DNA of 64,000 bases from Portulaca oleracea. Lineage: Eukaryota > Streptophyta > Magnoliopsida > Caryophyllales > Portulacaceae. The notes beneath the pieces are model-generated. The model was not told where the DNA came from, did no database searches, and saw only the letters and a list, made by a program, of their open reading frames with translations. This document shows, piece by piece, positions 34,487 to 47,203 of the stretch. The position numbers and the translations under genes are program-made. Position 1 is the stretch's first letter, and the number at the start of each line of letters is the position of its first letter. The DNA is taken from contig CM055883.1 in assembly GCA_029582165.1 (NCBI GenBank), forward strand, positions 24,207,501 through 24,271,500, read 5' to 3'.

Positions 34487-35744
34487 CCAGCAGTTTTGGT
34501 GAATTCGTGTATTTTTAGGGGTTGTAATTAATTTTAGAAATTAATTATTAAATCCTATTATTACTAAATCAGATAATGGACATAAAAATCTATTATTTTG
34601 TAAAGTTTAGGAAACTTAAAATACCTTTGAAAGATATAATATCTTTTAGACTCCTTGATTTTAGGAAAGTCAAGTATTTTTTATGTATAGGTATAAAATC
34701 CTAAATCTGTTTAGGTAACTAAGATAAAATTTGGATTTTGTTTATTTTATTAATCATGCAAACCTTTTAGGAAATTTTATTTAGTATTTATTTCCTTATG
34801 TGTTATATTGCAATTATTTATATGCCTTTATAATTTGTTATTTAAGCATATGTTATATTTGATATATTTATTACAATATTACATGTTTGCATGTGCTTCT
34901 AGTATGGCCATAGATAGTCAGTTTTACCGGTCTGTGTACCGGGTTGGGTGAAATACGGTTTGCGTACCCTCTTTGAATTAAAATTAAAATTTAAATTTCA
35001 GTTAAGTTTATTTTTTAATTCATGTAAGGACTCAATTGTGAGGTTCAAATTGTAAATTGGTTGTAATTGGAGACATCAAATTGAGTGGGAACCCAACAAC
35101 AATAGATGTGGTGATTCGAGTGGGAGCCCATCCAATGAAGTTGCAAGACCCAAGAAGGTTTTCTTGAAGACTATCAAGGCTTAGTTAAATTAGTTGATTA
35201 AGTCTAGGTGGCCATAATAGGGGTTTTATTTATGCTTTAATTTTTGTTATCGCATGTTTTATTATGCCTTTTATGCTTTTCGAAAGAGTTCACCTAGAAT
35301 TGCATGCTTAGGATAATAAAACCTACTCTCATAATTGAATTATTGCTCAACCTATCGAAACACCACTTAGATGGATAAATAAAGAGAGCCAAAGCGAATT
35401 ATTTATCCATCATTAATAAGTAGGGTGGGAGTTAGGTCAATTCAAATTGGCTATCAAAATAGTTTTGGGCCAAGAGCAGAGGAAGAGAAATATTGTATTC
35501 GATACAATATTTCTTACCAAGAGTCATTTTGAATGATCGACCATAAAGATGATCCACCAAAGATAACATGGGATCAAGTTTTGTTGGGCCAAAGTCCACT
35601 TGAGCCCATGAGTCTTGTGGGTCTTGGTAAATTAAAACACTAAGTGAGAGTTGATAAAGTGTTTTGATTTGAAGTTAAAATTAGTTTAATTTCTTTGATG
35701 ATTAATAACTAAAATTGAACCTTTATGTCTTGTCAGAATCAAAG

Positions 35745-36573
35745 ATGTCTAACATACCCACCAACAACACAGTCAACCTCCGTTATCTTTTGGAAAAAGA
35801 TAAACTCACCGGGGCCAATTTCCTTGATTGGCACCGAAACCTGAGGATTGTCCTTAGGGCAGAGCAGAAAGAATATGTTCTAGAAAGAGCCTTGAAGAAC
35901 AAGCCCAAAGAAAATGCGACTCAGTCAAAAAGACAAGTGGCGTCATTCGATGATGATGTCCAAGTCACCGATTATCATCGCCACTATGACTCCTGAGCTT
36001 CAAAGACAGTTTGAAAACAAGAAGGCACATGAAACAATCACTCAACTGAAAAGCATGTTTCAAGAACATGCTCGAATTGAGAGATGTCAGATCAATGAGC
36101 AAATTGTTCGCACCCGTCTTGAGATTGGCAAGCCCGTTGGGCCCCATGTATTGAAGATGATTGGTCTTTTTGAGTCCATGGAGCGACTAGGGTTCCCCTA
36201 CACTCCAGAGTTAGCTACTGACATTCTTCTTAGCTCACTGCATGAAGGGTTCAACACCTTCAAGCTGAATTACAACATGCAGGGGCATAAGAAGTCTCTA
36301 ATGGATCTTCATGCGATGTTGGTCACGGCAGAGAGGGACATTAAGATAGCCCATAAGGCTAACTCGAATGTCCTAGTGGTCAGTAAGCGGAAAGACAAAT
36401 TCAATAGGCTAACAAGAGCAAGAAGGGACCTGGAAGTAAGAAAGGCAAGAACAAAACTGTTGTCCGAGCCAAACCTAAAGCAGGACCTAAGCCAGATGAA
36501 GAGTGCTTTTACTGTAAAGGCAAAGGACACTGGAAAAGAAACTGCCCCACCTACTTAGATGATCTGAAGACGG
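35745..36573 (+). pseudogene. copia element 2 gag
   Basis: Starts MSNIPTNNTVNLRYLLEKDK at 35745 and continues LTGANFLDWHRNLRIVL, a copia Gag opening. Frames shift near 35950 and again near 36420. The middle part contains the Gag helical region (ETITQLKSMFQEHARIERCQ). The zinc knuckle CFYCKGKGHWKRNCP lies near 36504-36550, in the frame of pol rather than of the preceding gag segment. The product would be the packaging protein; this copy is broken. Confidence 0.85.
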
Positions 36574-36599
36574 GAAAGGTCGTCAAGGCAGGTACAGAT

Positions 36600-37838
36600 G
36601 TGATCGATATAAATCTTACTGTTTCTACTTTATGGGTATTAGATACCGGTTGTGAAGCTCACATTTGTGGAAATGTACAGGGCCTAAGCAGAAGTAGACG
36701 AGTCAACAAGAATGAAATAAACCTACGTATAGGAAACGGGCAAAGAGTTGCGGCTGTCTTCGTAGGAACTTATAGTTTATCTTTACCTTCAGGACTTACA
36801 TTAGAACTAAATAATTGTTATTTTGTTCCCGCTATTAGTCAGAATTTAATTTCAGTAGTTGTACTTGAGATTGGAGGTTATTCTTTTAATATTACGAATG
36901 GTCGTTTTTCATTTACAAAGAATGAAATCTTTTATGGTGCGGGTATTCGCATGAATGGCCTCTACATATTAGATTTAGATAAACAAATTTGTCACATCGA
37001 ACCCGAAAAGGCTAAAACAAAAGAGTCAAATGAAACATACCTTTGGCATTGTAGGCTAGGTCATATAAATCAGAATCGCATCCGAACCGCAAATCACAGA
37101 ATTCTGGAAAACCTAAACTTTGAAAAGTTTGAAGTTTGTGAGGCATGTCTGATGGGAAAAATGACTAAGTCACCCTTTACTGGAACTGGTGAATGGGCCA
37201 ATGACTTATTGGGGCTCATACATACTGATGTATGCGGACCAATGAGCACTAATGCTAGAGGAGGATTCTACTATTTCATTACTTTTACTGATGACTTTAG
37301 TAGATATGGGTATATCTACCTAATGCGTCATAAATCTGAATCTTTTGAAAAGTTCAAAGAATTCCAAAATGAAGTACAGAATCAACTTGGCAAAACAATA
37401 AAAACTCTTCGATAAGATCGAGGTGGAGAATATTTGAGCCAAGAATTCATTAACCATCTAAAAACTTGTGGGATTGTCTCACAGTTGTCTCCTCCAGGAA
37501 CCCCACAACACAATGGTGTATCTGAAAGGAGAAATCGAACCCTATTAGATATGGTGCGATCAATGATGGCAGAGTCAGATTTACCACTAAGCTTTTGGGG
37601 GCATGCTCTTGAAACCGCATCGCTCATTCTAAATAGGACTCCGACTAAAGCTACTGAAAAGACACCATATGAGATATGGAGAGGAAGAGTTCCTAGTTTG
37701 TCTTTTCTAAAGATTTGGGGATGTGAAAACTATGTTAAGGTTTTACCTGACAGCAAGCTTGCACCTAGATCTGAAAAGGTTTTCTTTGTGGGCTATCCTA
37801 AGGAAACCAAAGGGTATTACTTCTACAACCGTTCTTAG
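36600..37838 (+). pseudogene. copia element 2 protease and integrase
   Basis: The protease has LDTGCEAHICGN (intact D-T-G). GAG-pre-integrase LWHCRLGHINQNRI and CEACLMGKMTKSPF follow, then the integrase core with HTDVCGPM, FTDDFSRYGYIYLMRHKSES, DRGGEYLS and HNGVSERRNRTLLD, so all D,D,E residues are present. In-frame stops occur just before DRGGEY (near 37413) and at 37836. The integrase C-terminal FVGYPKETKGYYFYN is present. Confidence 0.9.
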
Positions 37839-37844
37839 AACAAA

Positions 37845-39738
37845 GTGTTTGTGTCTCGGAATGCTTTCTTCTTAGAGAACGAGTTTGTCTCTAAGAGAAA
37901 GAGTGGGAGAGAAATTGAACTAGGTGAAGCTCAAGAGCCACAAACCACTTCGAATCTTATCCCATACCCCGTCACCACTACTTGCATTTCAATCTCCGTT
38001 GATCCTCAACAAGAAAGGAATGATGAACAGGTAGTCGAGGGACAGGTCGATGAAGAAGTAGGGAATGTGGACATACCCCTTCGTAGGTCCAGTAGGGACG
38101 TTCACCCTCCTGAGAGATACAGTTATCTCATGACATCGGAAATCAACATATTCCTTGTAGAGTATGATGAGCCCGAGACCTACAAACAAGCTTTAGCGAG
38201 CCCAGATTCCAAGAAATGGCTCGAAACCATGAAATCCGAGATAGACTCCATGTACGAAAACAAGGTTTGGACCTTGGTTGACTTGCCTGAAGGCGCTAGA
38301 GCCATCAGAAACAAATGGGTCTTCAAAGTGAAAATCGACATGGATGGTAAACCTAGTGTTTACAAAGCACGGCTGGTGGCAAAAGGTTTCACTCAAATTC
38401 ATGGTATTGACTATGAAGAGACTTTTTCCCCAGTAGCGGCTTTTGAATATATCAGGATACTCCTTGCCATAGCTGCATAGTATGACTATGAAATATAGCA
38501 AATGGACATCAAGACTGCATTCTTGAATGAGATTCTGGAAGAGGAAGTGTATATGACACAATCTGAAGGTTTTGAAGATCCCAAAGGTTTTAGGAAGGTC
38601 TGTAAGCTGCAAAGGGCCATTTATGGCCTCAAGCAAGCTTCAAGGAGTTGGAATGAAAGGTTTAATAAAGTAATCAAAGAGTTTGGTTTCTTGAAAAACG
38701 AAGAAGAGCCTTGTGTTTATAGAAAACTCAGTGGGAGCAAAATAGTCTTTCTAGTTCTGTATGTGGATGATATACTCCTCATTGGAAATGACGTTCCTAT
38801 GTTAGAGTCTTGTAAGACATGGCTTAGGAAAAATTTCCAAATGAAGGATCTCGGTGAGGCCCAGTACATTCTTGGAGTAAAGATCTATAGAGATAGATCA
38901 AGGCGTTTGATTGCGTTAAATCAAACAACTTATATTGATAAGGTGTTGAATCGGTTCAACATGCAGAACTCCAAGAAGGGATTCATTCCCATGGTTCATG
39001 GCACATCACTTGGTAAAACAGATTGTCCTCAAACATCTGAAGACCAGGAAAAGATGAAAAATATACCTTATGCTTCGGCTGTAGGGTCTATAAGGTATGC
39101 TATGAGATGTACAAGGCCAGATATAGCTTTTGCTTTAAGTATGTGCAGCAGGTTTCAAGCCAATCCTGGTTAGAAACACTGGACTGCTGTGAAGAACATA
39201 CTTTAATATCTGAATAGAACTAAGGAGTTGTCCTTAATATATGGAGGTGAGAGACAACTAAGTGTAAAAGGTTACACTGATGCCAGTTTCATGACGGATA
39301 AGGATGACTACAGTAGCCAATCTGGATACGTCTTTTGTTTAAATGGTGGGGCAGTGAGCTGGAAGAGTTCCAAGCAAAACACTGTCGTTGATTCTACAAC
39401 TGAGGCAGAATACATCGCAAAGATCCAAGTCGAAGGAGGCAATGTGGGTGAAGAAGTTCATCGAGGAGCTTGAAGTTGTGCCTAGTATTGCGAAAGGCGT
39501 GGACCTATATTGTGACAACAATGGGGCCATCGCTCAGGCAGAGGAACCTAGAGCACACAACAAAGCTAAGCATGTGTCCAGAAAGTATCACATCATTCGA
39601 AAGTTCATCGAGGAAGGTGATATTAATGTGTGCAAGGTTCATACGGATGAGAACGTCGCCGATCCGCTTACTAAACCCCTGTCGCAAGCAAAGTATGAGA
39701 GTCTTACTCATGCAATAGGAATTAGACATCTAGAATGA
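37845..39738 (+). pseudogene. copia element 2 reverse transcriptase and RNase H
   Basis: RT motifs run in one frame: [74 protein letters not shown] and catalytic YVDDILLIGND. They are broken by stops at 38480, near 38499 and at 39173. RNase H (GYTDASFMTDKDDYSSQSGY, then TTEAEYIA) follows, and a frameshift near 39420 leads to the tail (HIIRKFIEEGDINVCKVHTD, then NVADPLTKPLS) ending at 39738. Confidence 0.9.
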
Positions 39739-40547
39739 TGTTATTAAGTTACATTTTGAACATTAGATGGCTCATGGTTTGTAATAGTTATTCATTCATC
39801 ATTTATTAATAAATTCAAAACTTTACATAAATTATGGTTTAGAATTATGTGAATGTCCAAAAGGATTAGCGAATTCAAAATGGGAAATTGGATGAGGTCT
39901 GATTTCTGAAACCCCATTAGTTAACTTGATGACGCTAATCTTGGCCGATCGTCGACCTGTTTCCTGATTGTATTATCACGTAGGGACAGTGATGATATTA
40001 ACACAATTAGCATGTAGGATTGAAGTGATGATCGAGTTTCATGATCATATTGACGTATTGACGTCATAAATCAATCACATGGGTATTGTTGAGAACAACT
40101 ACCGAACTGACCCCCAGTGGGAGCTCTTTAAGTTGGGAATTGTCATAGGAGCTCTCACCACTCAAAATTGAATCCTCGAGTTCGCATACGCATCGCATGA
40201 TCTGCCGTGACTTTAGAGCGCCAAACGCCTTTCGTAATAAAGAGGCTATAAAGGCGTGTCCGTTACTGATTGGATAATGTGAGAATGTGTGTCTGAACAA
40301 GATGGCATTGTCCTCCCTATTAGGGAAAATTGTCTCGTTGGCCACTCGGTGAGATTGGACTGAAAATGCTTGGCCGAGCTTAGTTGAATCAATAGTTGAT
40401 CATCTGTTTTTTCAAAGTCTAAACTCGGAGATCGAGGAACGTTTCGGACCTTACATAAGGATGACATCAGGTTACCTTATCCGAACATGAGACAGTAAGT
40501 GACAAGGGAATTCAAGGAATCGAACACTTGTGGCACAAGTGGTAGAT
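39739..40547 (+). other. Non-coding 3' region of copia element 2
   Basis: About 0.8 kb between the pol stop and the 3' LTR. No gene or env-like frame is visible. A palindromic bZIP-type TGACGTCA lies at about 40060. The region ends in the polypurine-like AAGTGGTAGAT. Confidence 0.6.
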
Positions 40548-41423
40548 TGTTGGGAATGTCCCGACAATGTTCGATATACACGGAGTTTAAACAAAAGTGA
40601 TATAGTAATTATATGTCTTGCTAGAGACCTCTATAATTAGTAATTAAATATGTTTAATTACAACTATATTACTTGGTCCTACTGGGTCACACAAGTCAGT
40701 GCCCTGGAACAATGTATGTAGCCTAATTGATATTGTATCAAGTTTAGAAAGGTTGGGAATTGATTTCTTTGAGAAATCAGCCCAACATGGACCGAATTGG
40801 GTTCAACACGGGTCGTGTTGACCCAACACGGTCCGTGTTGAGACACTACGGTCCGTGGTGTCCATGGGCCAAATAATTGGACTCTCTGGAGTCCAACACG
40901 GACCGTGTTAATTCAACACAGACCATGTTGATTCAACACGGACCGTGTTGGGCCTGAGAAGTGCACCGTTGCGTTAAGTCGGCCCTTTAGGGTTTTGAAC
41001 CCTTTCCCTAGGTTTTCTAAACACTATATAAAGGGGTCTCTGGGAGAGATTATTCCACACCAACTGCTTAAGACTCTTAGAGAGATACCAGGGTGATTTC
41101 CTGAGTTCCTCTCTCTTTTAGTTTGCAGTTCTAGTTTCAGGAAACATTCTCTGTTTCCCGAAGCAATCTTACATACATCTTAGATTGAGATTCGTCTCGA
41201 TCGGGTCGATCTAGCAATCGGGTTCCTGAGTCTTTGCGTGGACTTTTCAGTAGAGGATTTCAGCATTGGAATCTGGAAGGTCAACCTCTTCTTCAGCCGG
41301 AATTAGCAATCAGGTATAATTACTAAAGCCTCTGCAGTTGTTTGATTAATTGTTTATAACTGTTATAATATTCCGTCAATTAATCTGTGTCTGTTTAGGA
41401 TTTAGATAACCTAAACCCTAACA
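40548..41423 (+). repeat. 3' LTR of copia element 2
   Basis: 876 bp, TGTTGGG to CTAACA. Nearly the same as the 5' LTR but with one fewer palindrome unit (40783-40951) and several degraded ones (for example AACACAGACCATGTT). Confidence 0.95.
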
Positions 41424-41877
41424 TACTACCTCGGCTCCATCTCTCCCTCACGCTGCTCTTGTTCTTCGACTGCTTTTGCTCTATCTCTCCCTGCTGTTCG
41501 TGTTGCTGCTGCTCCTCGCGCTGAAACAGATACCTTCTATTCAATTGAAGCTACTTGCAGGTATTAATTTCTTGGCCCCTTTTCTTTGTCTCTTACAAAT
41601 GACTAATGTAACTCATTGTTATGGTTCCTATCTTAGTTAGCCAATTATTGTTTCTGATTCAAGACATATTCTAGAATCCTTCTTGTCTTTTATATTCAAT
41701 TGAAGCTCTTCTTCATCTGCATTATGGGTCTATTGATAGCTGTGTGAATGAGGAAGGATGAAATTGTGTATTGGTGTCCTTTTCTAAGTTGAATCTATTC
41801 CATTTTCAGTCATTTTTTTTAGTTCTTTTGATTTAGGTGGTGGGAAATGGTGTGTATAGATGGAGCTCTTGGGCCTT
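41424..41877. other. CT-rich intergenic DNA between copia 2 and the gypsy element
   Basis: Continues the CTCCATCTCTCCCTCACGCT-type CT-rich tandem phrases seen just left of copia element 2 (32160-32342), then ordinary AT-rich DNA. ATTCAATTGAAGCT occurs twice. No gene is seen. Confidence 0.5.
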
Positions 41878-42658
41878 TGATGTATAATGGGATCAAAGAG
41901 ATCTCATTACACACGAAAATCAGGATCTTTATGAACAAAGATAAGAATCTTCCTCTCTAAGTTCTTAAGGATCAAACGAATGAATGAAACAAGATAGAAA
42001 TCAAAAGGATTCAATGGAATGTACCATTTGATGAACGAATGATAGATTTGATATGGCTTGAGAAACTCTTGAAGATATAGACACACCAATTCAAGAAGAT
42101 CTTCAACTCTTCCTATCACCAACCAAGCTAGCCAAGCAAGGAATAGAAGAAGAGATTTGGACGATTCTTCCCTCAAGAAGAACGATTCTAGCAAAGCTAG
42201 AGAGAACACAAAAGCATGATGCCTTTACTTTGTATTATTTTGTGAATGATTGAATGAATACAAAGGCCTCCCAAAGGGTCTATTTATAGTGTTCCTAAGC
42301 CCTTTGGACGTGCACTATATTAAGAATACAATGGTTTTCTAGCTTACATCACCTATTACAAATATTACATCATAAAGAATCAAAATGTACATAGCTAGAA
42401 AGAAACATTGATATCTTGCTCAATTCTTCTCCAATCTCCAAGATTCAAAAACCATTTGAAAGCTCTTTGAATGATCTATCTTTGGCTCCAAGATGACTTT
42501 CCCAATAGCTTCATAGATCTTGAGTTATAGAGCAAAGTATCGAATTGCACTTGATGAAGTCATTCATTTTTTAGAGTGATGAGAGTGATTGAAGCTCTTC
42601 TTCCATGTAAGCTTGTATTTGGTTCCCATGATGTGTATTTGGGACCAAATATACATCA
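41878..42658 (-). repeat. 3' LTR of the gypsy element
   Basis: 781 bp, nearly identical to 47204-47982 (few substitutions), bounded by TGATGTAT/ATACATCA inverted ends. The first about 85 bp on the minus strand are also coding (end of pol). Confidence 0.96.
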
Positions 42659-44400
42659 TTCCCCCCTAGTTGAGAAGAGTTTGTCCTCAAACTAGGAAGT
42701 TCTTCTTCTCCTTCAATGTATGGCTTAAGATCACTCACATTAAAGGTACAACTACCTTCATAATCTTCACCAAGTTGGAGTTTATATGCATTATCACCAA
42801 TCCTTTCTAGAACTTCATAAGGACCATCACCTCTTGGTGCTAACTTCCCTTTCCTTTTCGTAGGAAATATCTCTTTCTTCAAGTGAATCCAAACAAGATC
42901 TCCCAGTTCAAATACAACCTTCTTCCTTGTTCTATTCACTTTACTTGCAACATTTTGTGTATACTTCAATATTTTCTCACGAACTTCTTGATGTAGCTTC
43001 TTAATTTCTTCTACCCTTTTGTTAGCTTCAAAGCTAAACTTTGTTGATGTAGAAATAGGTGTAAGATCCATAGGTTGGAGAGGATTCCTTCCATAAACCA
43101 CTTGAAATGGTGATAAACCCGTGGCTTTGCTTGGGCTTCTATTAAAAGCAAACTCGGCATGACATAGAAGAGTATCCCACCCTTTCTTGTCTTTACTAAA
43201 CAATGCTCGAAGTAAAGCTCCCAAGGTACGATTTGTAACTTCGGTTTGTCCATCCGTTTGTGGATGATATGCGGTGCTAAACTTCAATTTTGTACCAAGC
43301 TTCTTCCACAATATTAGCCAAAAATGACTAAGGAACTTCGAATCTCTATCACTCACCATAGTCTTTGGAATACCATGCAACTTCACTACTTCTTCAAAGT
43401 ATAGATTTGCAACCTTAGTAGCATCATAGGTTGTATGGCATGGAATGAAGTGTGCCATCTTTGAAAACCTATCAACGACTACCATGATTGAATCCTTGCT
43501 TCTTTGAGTTCTTGGTAGACCCACAATGAAGTCTAAACTCACATCTTCCCAAGGACTATGTGGAATAGGCGATGGAGTGTACAAGCCTTGTGGTAATGCA
43601 TGAGCTTTTGAGATATTACAAGTATTACACCTCTTAACCATATGCTCAACATCCTTGATCATGCTAGGCCAAAAATAATGCTCTTTCATCATCAAATAAG
43701 TCTTCTCAATGCCAAAATGACCAACCAATGATCCTCCATGGACTTCCATAATCAACAACTCACGAATACTACTCTTTGGAATGCATAGTTGATTTCCTTT
43801 AAAAAGAAATCCATACTCAATATGAAAGAGTTGGTGGGGATGCTTCTTGCATAGCTCATAAACTTCCTTGAAATCTTCATCATTCTCATATAACCCTTTA
43901 ATATGCTCAAAACCAAGGACTCTTGAATCAAGAACATGAGTGAGTAAGTACCTCCGAGATAAAGCATCCGCTCCTTTGTTGAGGTGTCCCGCCTTATGGT
44001 TTATCATGAAATGAAATGCTTGCATGAACTCAACCCATTTAGCATGTCTTGGATTAAGCTTGTGTTGCCCTTGAATGAACTTTAGTGCTTCATGATCACT
44101 ATGTAGAATGAATTCACCACTTAGTAGATAATGTCGCCAATTCTCAAGAGCTCTTATAATTACATAGAACTCTTTATCATATGTGCTATACTTCCTTTTG
44201 GCTTCATTCAATTTCTCACTAAAGAAAGCAAGAGGTCGGCCTTCTTGTGATATAAAGGCTCCAATTCCAACTCCACTTGCATCAACTTCAACTTCAAAGA
44301 CTTTATCAAAACAAGGTAATGCAAGAATAGGTGCATGACATAGTTTCTCCTTCATCAACTCAAATGCTTCATTTGCACCCTTACTCCATGAAACTCTTTC
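42571..44400 (-). pseudogene. gypsy pol, RNase H and integrase part
   Basis: Opens with the RNase H start (FEVEVDASGVGIGAFISQEG, FFSEKLNEAKRKYSTYDKEF, HSDHEALKFI). Next comes the integrase zinc finger (GHFGIEKTYLMMKEHYFWP, then VKRCNTCNISKA), then the core with LDFIVGLPRTQ, VSDRDSKFLS and HPQTDGQTEVTNRTL, containing D, D and E. A C-terminal LGDLVWIHLKKEIFPTKRKG and GPYEVLERIGDNAYKL region follows. The last 27 or so codons lie within the 3' LTR. A frameshift near 44390 separates it from the RT part upstream. From 44358 it is open for 595 codons, the best-preserved frame of the element. Confidence 0.93.
42659..42670 (-). other. Polypurine tract of the gypsy element
   Basis: On the minus strand CTAGGGGGGAA directly precedes the 3' LTR start TGATGT. 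This is the expected plus-strand primer, although it lies inside the open pol frame. Confidence 0.85.
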
Positions 44401-45250
44401 CTTTTCAACAATTCGGTCATAGGTGCAAGTATAGAGCTAAAATTCTTTATGAACCTTCTATAGAATGATGCTAATCCTTGAAAACTCTGTACCTCATGAA
44501 TTGATGTTGGTGTAGGCCATTCTTGAATAGCTTTCACTTTCTCCTCGTCGACTTGTATGCCTTCCCTTGAAAGAACATATCCAAGGAACACAACCTTGGG
44601 TGAGAAAAAGTGACTCTTCTCCATGTTGGCGTAGAGTTGCTCCTTCTCCAAAATGTGCATGACCAACTCTAGATGCTTTACACGCTCTTTCCCACTTTTG
44701 CTATATACAAGAATATCATTAAAGTAAACTACTACACATTTGCCAATAAGAGGCTTTAATACATGATTCATAAGACGCATGAAAGTAGATGGTGCATTAG
44801 TGAGGCAAAATGGCATGACAAGCCATTCATACAAGCCTTCTTTTGTCTTGAATGCGGTTTTCCACTCATCCCCTTCATGAATACGAATTTGATGATATCC
44901 ACTCCTCAAATCAACTTTAGAGAATACCACACTCCCATGTAGTTCATCAAGTATATCTTCAAGTCGAGTTATTGGAAACCTATACTTGATTGTAATCTTG
45001 TTTATGGCTCGGTAATCCATACACATACGTTGAGATCCATCTTTCTTTGGTACAAGCAAAACGGGAACAACACATGGACTCATACTTTCACGTACCAAGC
45101 CTTTGGATAAGAGATCATCTACTTGCCTTTGTACTTCTTGAGCATCTTTTGGATTCATACGATAAGTCGGTTTGTTGGGGAGCATTGAACCCGGAACTAG
45201 ATCAATCTTGTGCTCAATTTCTCTTCTTGGTGGTAATCCCTTGGGTATCT
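44355..45250 (-). pseudogene. gypsy pol, reverse transcriptase part
   Basis: Begins near [20 protein letters not shown] and runs through [34 protein letters not shown] and [15 protein letters not shown]. The catalytic box reads [12 protein letters not shown], with Asn in place of the first Asp of the usual Y-x-D-D, so polymerase activity should be lost even without the stops. It shares the frame of gag, from which it is separated by stops near 45360 and 45250, and ends by frameshift near 44390. Confidence 0.93.
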
Positions 45251-45359
45251 ATTTTGGGAACAAATGTTTGAATCGTTCCAAAAGAGGTTGAAGCCGAAAG
45301 TGGTCGTTTGTTGGGGTAGCTTCCTCCTTTTCCAAGTTAGCTAGAATAAGATCTTTGTG

Positions 45360-46976
45360 CTATTGGAACTCATGATGCTTGGCTTTCATAAAGGTCACAA
45401 TATTCGTCTCCTCCTTTTGTTGTTGTTGTGGACGTATGATGGACGATGGTGGTAGGGGAGCCAATGTGATCTTCTTTCTGTTGAGAACAAATGTGTAGGT
45501 ATTTTCTCTCCCATCATGAATAACATGCCTATCAAATAACCAAGGTCTTCCAAGTAATATATGACAAGCATCCATTGGAATTACATCACACCAAATACAA
45601 TCTTTATAGTTTATACCAATGGAAAGACTTACAAGAACTCGATGATCCACACGAATACCCTTCCCATGACTTAGCCATTGAATTGTGTAAGGAGATGGGT
45701 GTGGACTAACCTCCAATTGTAGCTTATTCACCATGGTTGTTGAAGCGGCATTAGTGCAACTTCCTCCATCAATGATTAGAGAACAAACTTTGCCTTGAAT
45801 TGTACACCTTGAATGGAATATGTTCTCCCTTTGTTCTTGCTCGTTTGGTTCACAAGCAACACTTAGAGCCCTTCTTACTACCAACATTTCTCCTTCATCC
45901 GCTTCTTCTACACTTTCTACCTCATTTGCGCCAATAGCCTCATCAACCTCCTCTTCATTTTCACTTTCATTACACTCCGGTTCAACATACAAAGCACTTT
46001 GATATTCAACCAAAGATACAACTCTCTTATTAGGACATTCCGAGGCTATATGCCCTAGTCCTTGGCAACGAAAACACCTTCTTGGGGCTAAAGGTTTGGC
46101 TTCTTGGACGTGGAGTTTAGGGATAGATGGAGGTTGATTTTTTGGAGCTTTGTTGTATGGCTGTTTTGTAGGTAATGAGGTTCTTTGTTGTGGAATGTAT
46201 GGACGTGTAGATTGGGGTGGTTTGTAGGATGTTTGATACTTTGTCATGGTCTCTTTTCCCCTTTCTTTTCTTTGCCTTTCAACTTTCAAGGCCAAAGAAC
46301 TCAATTCATTCAAAGATTGATAGGAATGTAATTCAACAATATTACGAATCCAATCATTAAGACCAAACAAGTAACGTACCAAAGTTTGAGGTTCATTCTC
46401 TTGGAGATCACAACGCCAAAGTAGGTGCTCAAACTCCTTTGTGTACTCCTCCACATTTCTACTCCTTTGAACCAAGCGTTGCAACTTGTAGTAGTTATCT
46501 TGGAGATAACTTGGTGGTAGAAACTTTTCTTGCAACTTGCTTTTCATCTTACTCCATGTTCGAATCTTGTCTTTGCCCTTAATTTGCCTCTTCCTTTGTA
46601 GGTTTGTCCACCAAATGGACGCATGCTTGCGCAACTTTAGGGCCACATACTTCACTTTCTTTTCATCATGAACTTCTTTAAGATCAAAAACTCTTTCAAT
46701 AGTTTGCATCCAATCTAAGAAGTTTTCGGGATCAAGATTACCATCAAACTCAGGAATCTCCACTTTGAAATCAAGTCTTTCCTCCCTTCTTGGATGACCA
46801 CCTTGTATGTCCTCCACTTCATTATGAGATTCAACATCCTCATGGTTCACCCTATGTTGGAGATGCACATATCTCTTCAATTGATCGTTGAGATAGGTGA
46901 TCTTTTGCTTCATCAATTCTACATCCTCTTGGGACGTTGTAGGTGACTTCGTTGGAGAGCTTGTACTAGCCATCAA
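45360..46976 (-). pseudogene. gypsy gag-protease
   Basis: 538 codons from MMASTSSPTKSPTTSQEDVE. It contains the gypsy Gag core (ENFLDWMQTIERVFDL, SIWWTNLQRKRQIKGKDKIR, LQEKFLPPSYLQDNYYKLQR), the zinc knuckle CFRCQGLGHIASECP, and an aspartic protease start with LIIDGGSCTNAAST (D-G-G triad) followed by ILLGRPWLFDRHVIHDGREN. It ends at a TAG at 45360, and pol follows in the same frame. The element was probably one Gag-Pol reading frame. Confidence 0.92.
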
Positions 46977-47182
46977 TCTTGATACAAAAAGATCAAAAGA
47001 AACTCATGGATTTGGGGCTAGGGTGTGGGACGAGAGATGGGATGTGTTTAGGCTAGATTGTGTTTGGGTTTAGGGGTTCATTGTGGAGTTTATGGGGGGA
47101 CGTGTAATGGAGGATTGTGGGGGATGGATTTGTGATGGAAAGATGGTAAAAAAGATGGTGCAAGAACTAAGAGAATCAATCT

Positions 47183-47200
47183 CCTAAGCTCTGTTACCAA
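47183..47200 (-). other. Primer-binding site of the gypsy element
   Basis: On the minus strand TTGGTAACAGAGCTTAGG starts 3 nt after the 5' LTR. It resembles the Met-tRNA-type sites of plant retroelements. Confidence 0.8.
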
Positions 47201-47203
47201 TTT

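Larger units (their letters stand above)
32343..41423 (+). mobile_element. Ty1/copia retrotransposon 2 with palindrome-bearing LTRs, defective
   Basis: 9,081 bp with two closely similar LTRs (TGTTGGG...TAACA), a Met-tRNA primer-binding site (33237), a 2.5-kb AT-rich leader, gag, protease, integrase, RT and RNase H in copia order, and about 0.8 kb of non-coding DNA before a polypurine-like AAGTGGTAGAT at the 3' LTR. Few LTR differences suggest a fairly recent insertion, yet the coding frame has several stops. Flanks GACTG and TACTA share only the central ACT. Confidence 0.95.

Noticed and set aside
39739..40547. env-like or additional ORF in copia 2
   Set aside because: Short frames on the minus strand have no transmembrane or family features.
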